DNA from: CAZEVY01 sp964515555
GTDB lineage: Bacteria; Acidobacteriota; Terriglobia; Bryobacterales; Bryobacteraceae
Length of the DNA: 13,849 nt
Direction: 5' to 3'
Assembly (NCBI GenBank): GCA_964515555.1
Contig: CAZEVY010000127.1
Span: 1-13,849, forward strand
The notes below the pieces were generated by a model, which saw nothing but the letters and a program-made list of their open reading frames with translations, was not told where the DNA came from and ran no database searches. This document shows positions 1 through 6,550 of this stretch, piece after piece; within the stretch, counting starts at the first letter, position 1; each line of letters starts with the position of its first letter. The position numbers and the translations under genes are program-made.

Positions 1-56
1 CGCCGAACAACTCGCGCCCCGCTCGCGGGTTCCTTTAAGATGGTTCCCTTGCCCCG

Positions 57-3000
57 ATGAAGTCCCTCCGCGCCGTCGCGCTCGCCGCCGCATTGCCGCT
101 CGCCGCCCAGGTCGACGTCGGCAGCGGCGCCACCGACGCCATCAAGCTCCGCTTCCGCCAGGCCTTCGTGCGCAACGCCTTCGACACCCAGTGCTCGCTC
201 CCTCCCACCGGCGACGTGCGGAAGTTCGGGCCCACCGGGCTGATTCAGGAGTTTCAGGACGCCGCCAAGACCCCCAACACGCGTCTGGCGCTCGTCAAGG
301 CCGATACCACGGACCTGGTCCCGGATGGAACCATCGACGTCTTCCAGGTACGCGCCGCCATGCACGCCTACTACACCGCGTCGGGCGTCAACACCATCGG
401 CTACCCCACCATGGACACCGCCGATTGTCCGGTGCTCGCGACGAACGCCTGCACCTGGCAAACCTTCGACCGCAGTTTCGCGCTGTTCGTCTTCACCTCG
501 CCGACGGCCAACGGATCGAATTTCCAGACCCGCGAGCCTTTCTACACCAAGTGGGTGACCGTCGGCGGCATCAACGCCATCGGTGCGGCCGTCGAAAGCG
601 ATGCCGCCGTGACGGTGGCCTCGGGCATCACCTCGAGCCGTCAGAACTTCACCAACGGCGCGCTCTACAGCGTCACCTCGGGACAGAACACCGGCCGCGT
701 CCTGGCGGTTTTGCAGCCCATCTACGCCGTCTACGCGGCCAACGGCGCGCAGGCCGGCCCGCTCGGTCTGCCGGTCGGCGAGGAACAGATTCTGGTCGGC
801 GGTCGGCGCCGGCAGAACTTCGAAGGCGGCAGCATCGAGTACGACGCCGGGGGAACGCCCGTGATCCGGCCGCCCGCGGCCTCGGTGGCCATCCAGCCGT
901 CGAGCGCGGTCATTCGGTTGAATCTCGGCGAAACGCGCACGCTGACGGCGCACGTGCTCGCGGCCAACGGATCGGAGCTCGACGCGCGCACCGTTCTGTG
1001 GACCACCACCGACACGCGCGTCGCCAGGCTGGAAGCCAGCGGCTCGACCGTCGTCGTGCGGGCCGTCGGCGGCGGGTCGGCGCGGGTGACCGCGATCAGC
1101 GAGGGCCGGGCCAGCGTGCCGGTGCAGGTGTTCGTGACGGCGCCCTGCTGCGAGGTCGGCGAGGGCGCGCCCACGGCGGCTCTGCGCCAGGCGTTCGCCG
1201 ACGCGGTGGCGCGCAATCGCCTCGAATTGTCCCTGCCCGGCCCCGCGCCGGTGCGCCGCATCGGCCCCGGATACGCCCAGGAGTTGGTGACGCGCGACGG
1301 CCAGCGCGTGCTGATCGCCAAGTCCGACCGCGCCGGCGCGGCCTACCCGGTGGCGGGCGCGACCCTCGCGCGGCTGAATCAACTGGGCGGCCTGACTGGC
1401 GAGATGGGCTATCCGGCGTCGGATTTCGCCGCCGCCGGACGGCAGCTTTTCGATGGCGGCGCGCTCGCCGGGAATCCGGCCATGCGCGTCAAGGGCGCGA
1501 TTCTCTCGCGCTGGGCGGCCGCCGGATACGAGGCCGGCGTCTTCGGTCTGCCCCGCGCCGAGTCCGAGCCGTTCCTCACCTTTCGCGCGACTGCGGGCGC
1601 CGCGCAGACTTTCACCGGCGGCACCGTCTACGCGCCGTCGACGGGACCGCTCGCGGGCCGCGCCTTCCTGGTCGCGGGACTGATCCTCGTCAAACACGCC
1701 TCGCTCGGCGGCGCGGCGGGCCGATACGGGATGCCGGTCGGCGACCAGGAGTCGAACGCCGGCGCCCACCGCCAGGACTTCGAGGGCGGCGTCATCTCGT
1801 ACGTCAACGGCGACGCCGAGGCGCGCGCCTCGGAAATCGACCGGCGGCCCGAGGTCACGGCCACGCCCTCGCCGGTGTTGGCCGGCGGCCGCGTCCGCCT
1901 GACCGTCGGGGGATTCGAGGCCGGGGCGACGCTGCGCGTCACCGTCACCGGTCAGCCCGAGTTCACCGTAAGAACACAAACGGGTTCGCATGTTTGGGAG
2001 GCGTTCGTACCCGCGTCGTCGCCGAGCGCCACCGTCGCCATTCGCGCGACCGACGGCGTGGGCGTCGCGCAGGGACTCTATCGCGTGGTCGCGCGCGAGG
2101 ATGCCGTCATCGCATTGACGCGGCTGCAGGGCGACGCGCAGACGGGCGTGCCCGGCGGGCGTCTTCCCCTGGCGCTGCGCGTGGCCCTGCGCGACGAGAC
2201 CGGCAGCCCGATCGCGGGCGAGCCGGTGCGGTTCAACGCCTCGCCCGGCGCGTCCATCGAAGCCGCCTCGCCGGTCACCGACGAGCGCGGCGAAGCACAG
2301 GCCTGGCTGCGCCTGCCGGCGACCGAGGGAATCGTCGTGGCGACCGCCACCGCCGCCGCGCAGGTGGTCTCGTTCACGGCGCGATCGGCGGCCTCGGCGA
2401 TCGAGAACTTTCCGCGCTACTCGTCGGCCGACGCGCTGGCGGCGGCCGCCGCGGCCGTCGTGCGGCACATACAGAATCTCGGACAGTTGCCGCAGCCGTT
2501 CGGTCCCGCCGATCCCGTGTTGCTCGAGCAGTTCCTGCGCGGACTCTGCGTCGCCGGCGTTTCGGGCGCGCCCATCTGCGACGGCTACCTGACGCCGCCC
2601 GACGGCGCCGCGCCGTTGTTCAACCCCTGGCGCCTGGGCGCCTTCGCCGCCAACGGAATCGACGTGAGCGTGGAAGACCCCCGCCCACCCGCCATCCGCG
2701 ACTGGATCGCGCAGGGCCAGCCCGTGATCCTGGCGCTCGATCTGGCGGCCGGCGGAGCGCCCGCCGGTTCGCACTTCGTCGTCGCCACCGGCGTCTCGGC
2801 TGAGGGCGCCATCGAGATCGTGGACCCGTCGTCGCGCTTCGCCCGCACGACGCTCGAGCAATACCTGGCCGGCTTCCCGCTCGCCGGGCGCGAGTGGAAG
2901 GCGACGCTCGCGGCGGCGATGCGGCTGGTCGCGCGCGCCCCCTCGGTGTCCGGATTCCTGGTCGTGGGCGGCGCGTCGGAATTCGAAGTGCATTCGGCGG

Positions 3001-3860
3001 CCGGCGCCTGCGGGCGCACCGTCGCCTGGCCGAACGCGCTGGCCACCGGCGAGATCCCCACCGTCGCCCCCGGCCTGGCGCGGTATCGATACTGCGACGG
3101 CGTCGAGACCGCTTATCAACTCGACACCGCCGGGGCCCGCAACCAGTCCCTGACCGACCTCGGGAATCCCGGGCTCGTGTCGCCGATGCCCGCCGACGCC
3201 GGCCCGTCGTTCCTGCTCTCGCGCGTGACGCAGTGGACGGTCGCGCCGCTGACGGTGGGCGTCACGGCCGTCGTCAACGCCGCCAGCCTGACCGCCGACC
3301 TCGCGCCGGGAAGCCTGGCGGCGGCCTTCGGCCAGGGATTCGGCGCCGGAACCACCGTCGAAGTCGGCGGCCAGCCCGCGGCGGGGATCTCGTCCACCGG
3401 ATTTCGCGTCAACTTCGCGATACCCGGCGACCTGACGCCCGGGCGTCACGCCGTGCGAATCCGCACCCCGGCGGGCGATGCGGAGCTGGCGGTGGAAATC
3501 CGCGACGTCGCCCCGGCCTTGTTCCTGCCCGAGGGCGGCCGCGCCGTCGTGGTCAACCAGAATGGGTCGGCCAATAGCCCCGCGAATCCGGCGCCGCGGA
3601 ACACCGTGATCGTCGTGTTCGCCACAGGACTGGGCTCCACCGTCGTCCAGGGGGCGCTCCAGGCGGCCCTGGTGCCTGTGGCGGGAGTGCTCGAGGGCGA
3701 GGATCTGGAGACCGTGTTCGCCGGCGCAACCGCCGGTTTTCCGGGTCTCTACCAGGTGAATCTGAGGCTGCGGGCGGGACTGGCCCCGGGAATCGGGCTG
3801 CGGCTTCGACTGCGGCAGGGCGGCGTCGAGAGCAACTGGACGCCGGTTTCGGTGCAATAG
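57..3860 (+). CDS. Large secreted LGFP-repeat / Ig-like / C39-like protein with Solibacter C-terminal domain
   Basis: A 1267-residue exported protein, probably surface-bound or secreted. The start is fixed by a clear Sec signal peptide (MKSLRAVALAAALPLAAQ) although no Shine-Dalgarno is visible. Six LGFP-like repeats (pattern G-x-P ... Q-x-F-x-x-G) begin near residues 115, 176, 237, 451, 497 and 558, in two blocks of three. A Big_2-like Ig domain (about 277-360) separates the blocks. A Big_1-like domain follows (about 682-780), then a C39-peptidase-like domain (about 782-960) with His906 in GSHFVV and Asp923 in VDPSS, but no cysteine where the usual CGP motif is expected. The last 200 residues (from about 1069, VVNAASLTADLAPGSL) resemble TIGR03437. 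LGFP repeats are known from cell-wall-associated proteins, so envelope or polysaccharide binding is inferred. The physiological role is unknown. No terminator is evident after the stop. Confidence 0.9.
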   Translation: MKSLRAVALAAALPLAAQVDVGSGATDAIKLRFRQAFVRNAFDTQCSLPPTGDVRKFGPTGLIQEFQDAAKTPNTRLALVKADTTDLVPDGTIDVFQVRAAMHAYYTASGVNTIGYPTMDTADCPVLATNACTWQTFDRSFALFVFTSPTANGSNFQTREPFYTKWVTVGGINAIGAAVESDAAVTVASGITSSRQNFTNGALYSVTSGQNTGRVLAVLQPIYAVYAANGAQAGPLGLPVGEEQILVGGRRRQNFEGGSIEYDAGGTPVIRPPAASVAIQPSSAVIRLNLGETRTLTAHVLAANGSELDARTVLWTTTDTRVARLEASGSTVVVRAVGGGSARVTAISEGRASVPVQVFVTAPCCEVGEGAPTAALRQAFADAVARNRLELSLPGPAPVRRIGPGYAQELVTRDGQRVLIAKSDRAGAAYPVAGATLARLNQLGGLTGEMGYPASDFAAAGRQLFDGGALAGNPAMRVKGAILSRWAAAGYEAGVFGLPRAESEPFLTFRATAGAAQTFTGGTVYAPSTGPLAGRAFLVAGLILVKHASLGGAAGRYGMPVGDQESNAGAHRQDFEGGVISYVNGDAEARASEIDRRPEVTATPSPVLAGGRVRLTVGGFEAGATLRVTVTGQPEFTVRTQTGSHVWEAFVPASSPSATVAIRATDGVGVAQGLYRVVAREDAVIALTRLQGDAQTGVPGGRLPLALRVALRDETGSPIAGEPVRFNASPGASIEAASPVTDERGEAQAWLRLPATEGIVVATATAAAQVVSFTARSAASAIENFPRYSSADALAAAAAAVVRHIQNLGQLPQPFGPADPVLLEQFLRGLCVAGVSGAPICDGYLTPPDGAAPLFNPWRLGAFAANGIDVSVEDPRPPAIRDWIAQGQPVILALDLAAGGAPAGSHFVVATGVSAEGAIEIVDPSSRFARTTLEQYLAGFPLAGREWKATLAAAMRLVARAPSVSGFLVVGGASEFEVHSAAGACGRTVAWPNALATGEIPTVAPGLARYRYCDGVETAYQLDTAGARNQSLTDLGNPGLVSPMPADAGPSFLLSRVTQWTVAPLTVGVTAVVNAASLTADLAPGSLAAAFGQGFGAGTTVEVGGQPAAGISSTGFRVNFAIPGDLTPGRHAVRIRTPAGDAELAVEIRDVAPALFLPEGGRAVVVNQNGSANSPANPAPRNTVIVVFATGLGSTVVQGALQAALVPVAGVLEGEDLETVFAGATAGFPGLYQVNLRLRAGLAPGIGLRLRLRQGGVESNWTPVSVQ

Positions 3861-3901
3861 ACGCCATTCGGAGAAGATCGGGCGCAGTGCGATGATTCCG
3901 G

Positions 3902-3931
3902 TTGACGCGGCTCTCCCGGGCATGCTTTAAT
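3902..3931 (+). promoter_or_regulatory. Candidate sigma-70-type promoter
   Basis: TTGACG (3902-3907), then an 18-base spacer and TTTAAT (3926-3931). The -35 box matches consensus at 5 of 6 positions and the -10 at 4 of 6. It lies 420 bases before the next start codon, so it would give a long leader. It could be a chance match. Confidence 0.35.
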
Positions 3932-3996
3932 ACGGGATTCCGGTCCGGACTGGGCCTCAGGGGTGTTTTTCGTGGGCCGGAACTAGTACTTTTGGC

Positions 3997-4026
3997 TTGA
4001 CTTGGGGTTCGGAATAGTGTTAAGAA
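3997..4026 (+). promoter_or_regulatory. Candidate promoter for the 4353 gene
   Basis: TTGACT (3997-4002), then an 18-base spacer that ends in TGT, giving an extended -10 context, and a weak -10 TAAGAA (4021-4026). Start of transcription near 4033 would give a leader of about 320 bases carrying the A-rich tract and the predicted hairpins. The -10 box is weak, so this is tentative. Confidence 0.35.
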
Positions 4027-4093
4027 TGATTTGACCGCGTCCACTTGGTGGTTTGGGCGGCATTCATTTTGACGCCCCGGAAGGGGCCAGGAC

Positions 4094-4171
4094 ATGAATC
4101 CCGCGAGCAGAAGAAGACCAAAAACAACAAGAACAAAAACAAAAAGCAGTAAAACTTGCAGGTACAGTTAG
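4094..4171 (+). CDS. Possible 25-residue basic leader peptide
   Basis: An ATG at 4094 is preceded at good spacing by the purine-rich GGAAGGGG (4079-4086). It opens a 25-codon frame rich in Arg, Lys and Thr (begins MNPASRRRPKTTR) and ends at TAG 4169-4171. An alternative frame (TTG 4045 to TAA 4152) gives a Lys/Asn-rich peptide from the same A-rich tract. Neither resembles a family I recognise. The A-rich stretch may simply be an unstructured leader. The good ribosome-binding site is the only positive evidence. Confidence 0.2.
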   Translation: MNPASRRRPKTTRTKTKSSKTCRYS

Positions 4172-4287
4172 AGATCGAAGAAGGACTAAGCGATCAGAGG
4201 ATGTCGGGCTGAAGCGGAGCGACGCGGTTCCCACCAGGAGCCAAATCCGCAGTAGGGCGGCGTCCGGTACTTTCTGTGAGTGCAAGT
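4154..4287 (+). promoter_or_regulatory. Candidate structured 5' leader RNA (no family recognised)
   Basis: Bases 4154-4160 (ACTTGCA) pair perfectly with 4281-4287 (TGCAAGT). The helix continues inward with 4163-4167 against 4274-4278 and 4170-4173 against 4270-4273 after small internal loops. It encloses a hairpin GATCG/CGATC (4173-4177 with 4191-4195) and a nested hairpin: GCGGA/TCCGC (4214-4218 with 4246-4250) outside GGTTCC/GGAGCC (4226-4231 with 4237-4242), loop CACCA. It ends 65 bases before the start codon at 4353, where a cis-regulatory RNA would sit. The pairing was found by eye. No known riboswitch consensus was recognised. Confidence 0.35.
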
Positions 4288-4340
4288 GGTTGAGGCTCAG
4301 GTTGAAGAGATATCCATCGATTCGAAATCTATTTCTGCAC

Positions 4341-4346
4341 AAGGAG
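4341..4346 (+). promoter_or_regulatory. Ribosome-binding site that decides the start at 4353
   Basis: AAGGAG sits 6 bases before ATG 4353. The same frame is open from an ATG at 4290, but that start has no comparable site and would put 21 polar residues in front of a standard signal peptide. The downstream start is therefore preferred. Confidence 0.85.
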
Positions 4347-4352
4347 AACCAA

Positions 4353-6188
4353 ATGGTTAGTCTGCGACGAAGTTTCCTGCTGGTCGGGCTGTGCCTCGTG
4401 ATGGCATCGCTCGCCAGCGCGCAAACTCCGGCTTTCCAGTGCGTGGCCAACGCGGGCGTTCCGCCCCTGGTCCGCGCCGAAGGTCTGACGGAGCAGGTCG
4501 GCGACCTGGTACTGAACTGCAACAATGGCACCTCGACTGCCCTTGGCGCAAACGTTCCCCAGGTCAACGTGCGCATCTTTTTGAACACCAACGTGACGAG
4601 CCGCATCGTGGCGACGGGCTGGAACGAGGCTTTTCTGATCATCGACGAGCCGACGCCCTCCAACCTGCGGCTTTGCACGGCTGCCGTGGGATGCCCCGAG
4701 GTCGGCACGAACGCGAATTCGGGAATCGCCGGCACGGGTCCGGGCGTCGACTACAAGACGAACGTGAACGTCGAGAACGTCTACCAGGGCCAGCCCACTC
4801 CGGGCACGGCCAATCAGGTGGACTTTATCGGCGTGCCGATCGATCCTCCGGGCACGGCTGTCACCCGCATCATCCGCATCACCAACGTGCGGGCCAATGC
4901 CAACCAGCTCGGTGTGGCGACCACGCTGATTCCGACCCAGATCCAGATGTTCATCTCCCTGACGGGCGCGACCTCGATTCCGGTCAACAACCCGATTCAG
5001 GTGGTGGCGTTCGTGGTTCCGGGCCTGACCTTCTCGGTTTCCGGCGGCGGCACCAACACCCAGTGTCTGGCGTTCACGCGCACCATCACTCTCAACTATC
5101 AGGAGAGGTTTGCGACCGCCTTCAAGCGGCGCAGTTACCAGAGAGACCCCGCCACCCTGTTCCCGGGCCATACCGGCGTCACCGGCAGCAGTGGCCAGGA
5201 CCTGGTTGGGTTTATCTATAACACGGAGACAGGCTTCCACCATCCGACGTTCCCCACGACGAACGGCGCGAACGTGGCGGGCCGCGCCAGCCAGGGCACG
5301 AGATTGCGAGCGTTCTTCTCGAGCATCCAGCTGGGCGTCGGCTTGGCCGTCAGCACGACTTGTACGGGCTGCGTTCAGACGGTGGATCCGGGACTCGGAT
5401 TGCACGCGCTCCTGACGGCGACTGACGCCAACGGCGCGGGTGGCTTCACGGCCGCCAGCGGCACGCTGACGATCAGCTCGTCTCAGACGGCGCTGGCGGT
5501 CTGGGAGGTCCTGGAAGACCTGCCCACCGCGGTGCAGACCTACTCGTTCACCGCCACCTTCTCGGCCACTCCGGACCTGCCGAACAATCGGCCGGGTATC
5601 GGAACCGCGAACGTGAGCGGCAGCTTCGCTCCCGTCTACTCTTCGACCAGCTCACCGACGCTGGCGTCGCAGAGCGTGGCGATCAGCACGGATAACCAGC
5701 CCCGGTTCGCCGACACCGGCGGGTCCACGGGTGTGCTGACCATTACGCCTTGCACTTGCAACCTGCTGTATCCGTTCATGAGCAACAAGCTCGGATTCGA
5801 CACCGGAATCGTGGTGGCGAACACCAGCGAGGACGGCTACGCCAGGCTCGGCTTCGGCGCGGGCGCCGCGCGGCAGAACGGGGTGCTTACCATCACCTAC
5901 TTCTCGCGCGCTGGCGATCCCGATCCGCCGGACTTCACGACGCCCACCCCGGTGAACGCCGGTGACATGGCGGTCTGGACCCTTTCGGCCGGTGGTACGC
6001 ACAGCATTCCTGCGACCCCGGGCTTCGAGGGCTACATGATCGTTCATGCCCGGTTCCAGTTCTGCCATGGCTTCGCCTACATCAGCGATCAGAACGCCGC
6101 TCGGCTGTCTCACGGCTATCTGGCGCTGGTGCTCGACGTACCGGGTCTGTTCCGGTCGGCGACGCCGGGTGAGAGCCTCGGCCAGTAA
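4353..6188 (+). CDS. Secreted protein of unknown function, acidobacterial type
   Basis: A 611-residue protein with a Sec signal peptide (SLRRSFLLVGLCLVMASLASAQ, cleavage likely after SAQ). The mature chain is rich in Thr, Asn, Gly and Val in beta-strand-like patterns, with scattered cysteines (CTAAVGC, CTGC, CTC) and no catalytic motif. The C-terminal module (about 467-600) starts CTCNLLYPFMSNKLGFDTGI and ends with GFAYISD and HGYLALVLD. My recollection is that similar modules occur in surface proteins of Solibacter-like acidobacteria. That is recall, not a search result. The gene is monocistronic by layout, with its own long leader and a strong terminator 24 bases after the stop. Transport to the outside is well supported. 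The function is not known. Confidence 0.88.
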   Translation: MVSLRRSFLLVGLCLVMASLASAQTPAFQCVANAGVPPLVRAEGLTEQVGDLVLNCNNGTSTALGANVPQVNVRIFLNTNVTSRIVATGWNEAFLIIDEPTPSNLRLCTAAVGCPEVGTNANSGIAGTGPGVDYKTNVNVENVYQGQPTPGTANQVDFIGVPIDPPGTAVTRIIRITNVRANANQLGVATTLIPTQIQMFISLTGATSIPVNNPIQVVAFVVPGLTFSVSGGGTNTQCLAFTRTITLNYQERFATAFKRRSYQRDPATLFPGHTGVTGSSGQDLVGFIYNTETGFHHPTFPTTNGANVAGRASQGTRLRAFFSSIQLGVGLAVSTTCTGCVQTVDPGLGLHALLTATDANGAGGFTAASGTLTISSSQTALAVWEVLEDLPTAVQTYSFTATFSATPDLPNNRPGIGTANVSGSFAPVYSSTSSPTLASQSVAISTDNQPRFADTGGSTGVLTITPCTCNLLYPFMSNKLGFDTGIVVANTSEDGYARLGFGAGAARQNGVLTITYFSRAGDPDPPDFTTPTPVNAGDMAVWTLSAGGTHSIPATPGFEGYMIVHARFQFCHGFAYISDQNAARLSHGYLALVLDVPGLFRSATPGESLGQ

Positions 6189-6212
6189 TCGCTCAACCTA
6201 GTCCTAACCAAG

Positions 6213-6244
6213 GGGGCGGGTCTCCGGACCCGCCCCTGTTTTTT
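6213..6244 (+). terminator. Intrinsic (Rho-independent) terminator
   Basis: A perfect 10-bp stem, GGGGCGGGTC (6213-6222) with GACCCGCCCC (6227-6236), closes a TCCG tetraloop. It is followed by TG and six T residues (6239-6244). It lies 24 bases after the stop of the secreted-protein gene ending at 6188. Confidence 0.95.
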
Positions 6245-6479
6245 GCGTAATCGTTCGAACCCGCCGGCGACGCCATCAACCGCCGCGACCCCGCCGAACC
6301 GAGCCGACCGAGGGGAGCGGTCCTCCCGGCATTTCTCCGCGACTCCGGACTCCCCGCCGGGTTTTTATTGGTTGCGTCAATCGGCGGAACCGAGTCCGGC
6401 ATCCGCCCGGCGCCGGGATACGGACTAACATTTTCAATAGATTTTGTTTCGAGCGCTATTCCAAAATCCGTCCGAAGGA
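6245..6479. other. Intergenic spacer without a recognisable gene
   Basis: The non-coding stretch between 6188 and 6551 is about 360 bases. Beyond the terminator it holds one weak hairpin followed by a T-run (CCCGGC 6325-6330 with GCCGGG 6356-6361, then TTTTTATT). Its 25-base loop makes it a doubtful terminator. A more AT-rich patch (about 6428-6468) precedes the promoter candidate of the next gene. Confidence 0.5.
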
Positions 6480-6488
6480 TGCTAGACT
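6480..6488 (+). promoter_or_regulatory. Candidate extended -10 promoter for the 6551 gene
   Basis: TGC followed directly by TAGACT (6483-6488) forms an extended -10 element. No good -35 box is seen at the expected distance (the closest is TTCCAA near 6459). The start codon is about 60 bases downstream. Confidence 0.4.
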
Positions 6489-6550
6489 GAAAACTGGCTG
6501 CTCCCTCCGCGAACCGTAGCTTCTGCCGGGAATCATCCCTCGAGGTGTCC

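Larger units (their letters stand above)
3861..4352. other. Long intergenic region upstream of the second secreted-protein gene
   Basis: This 492-base stretch has no convincing long gene. It contains two promoter-like sequences (near 3902 and 3997), an A-rich tract (about 4110-4155) that contrasts with the GC-rich surroundings, a possible very short ORF and a candidate structured RNA (4154-4287). It ends in a good ribosome-binding site for the gene at 4353. No intrinsic terminator for the upstream gene is evident. Confidence 0.7.

Noticed and set aside
191..2803. 870-codon open frame on the + strand inside the first large gene
   Set aside because: Its product is a low-complexity Arg/Gly/Ala chain without domains. 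It is a high-GC shadow of the 57-3860 frame, which has a signal peptide and recognisable domains.
6325..6369. Second hairpin plus T-run in the intergenic spacer
   Set aside because: The stem is only 6 bp with a 25-base loop, much weaker than the terminator at 6213-6244, and no gene ends nearby that needs it.
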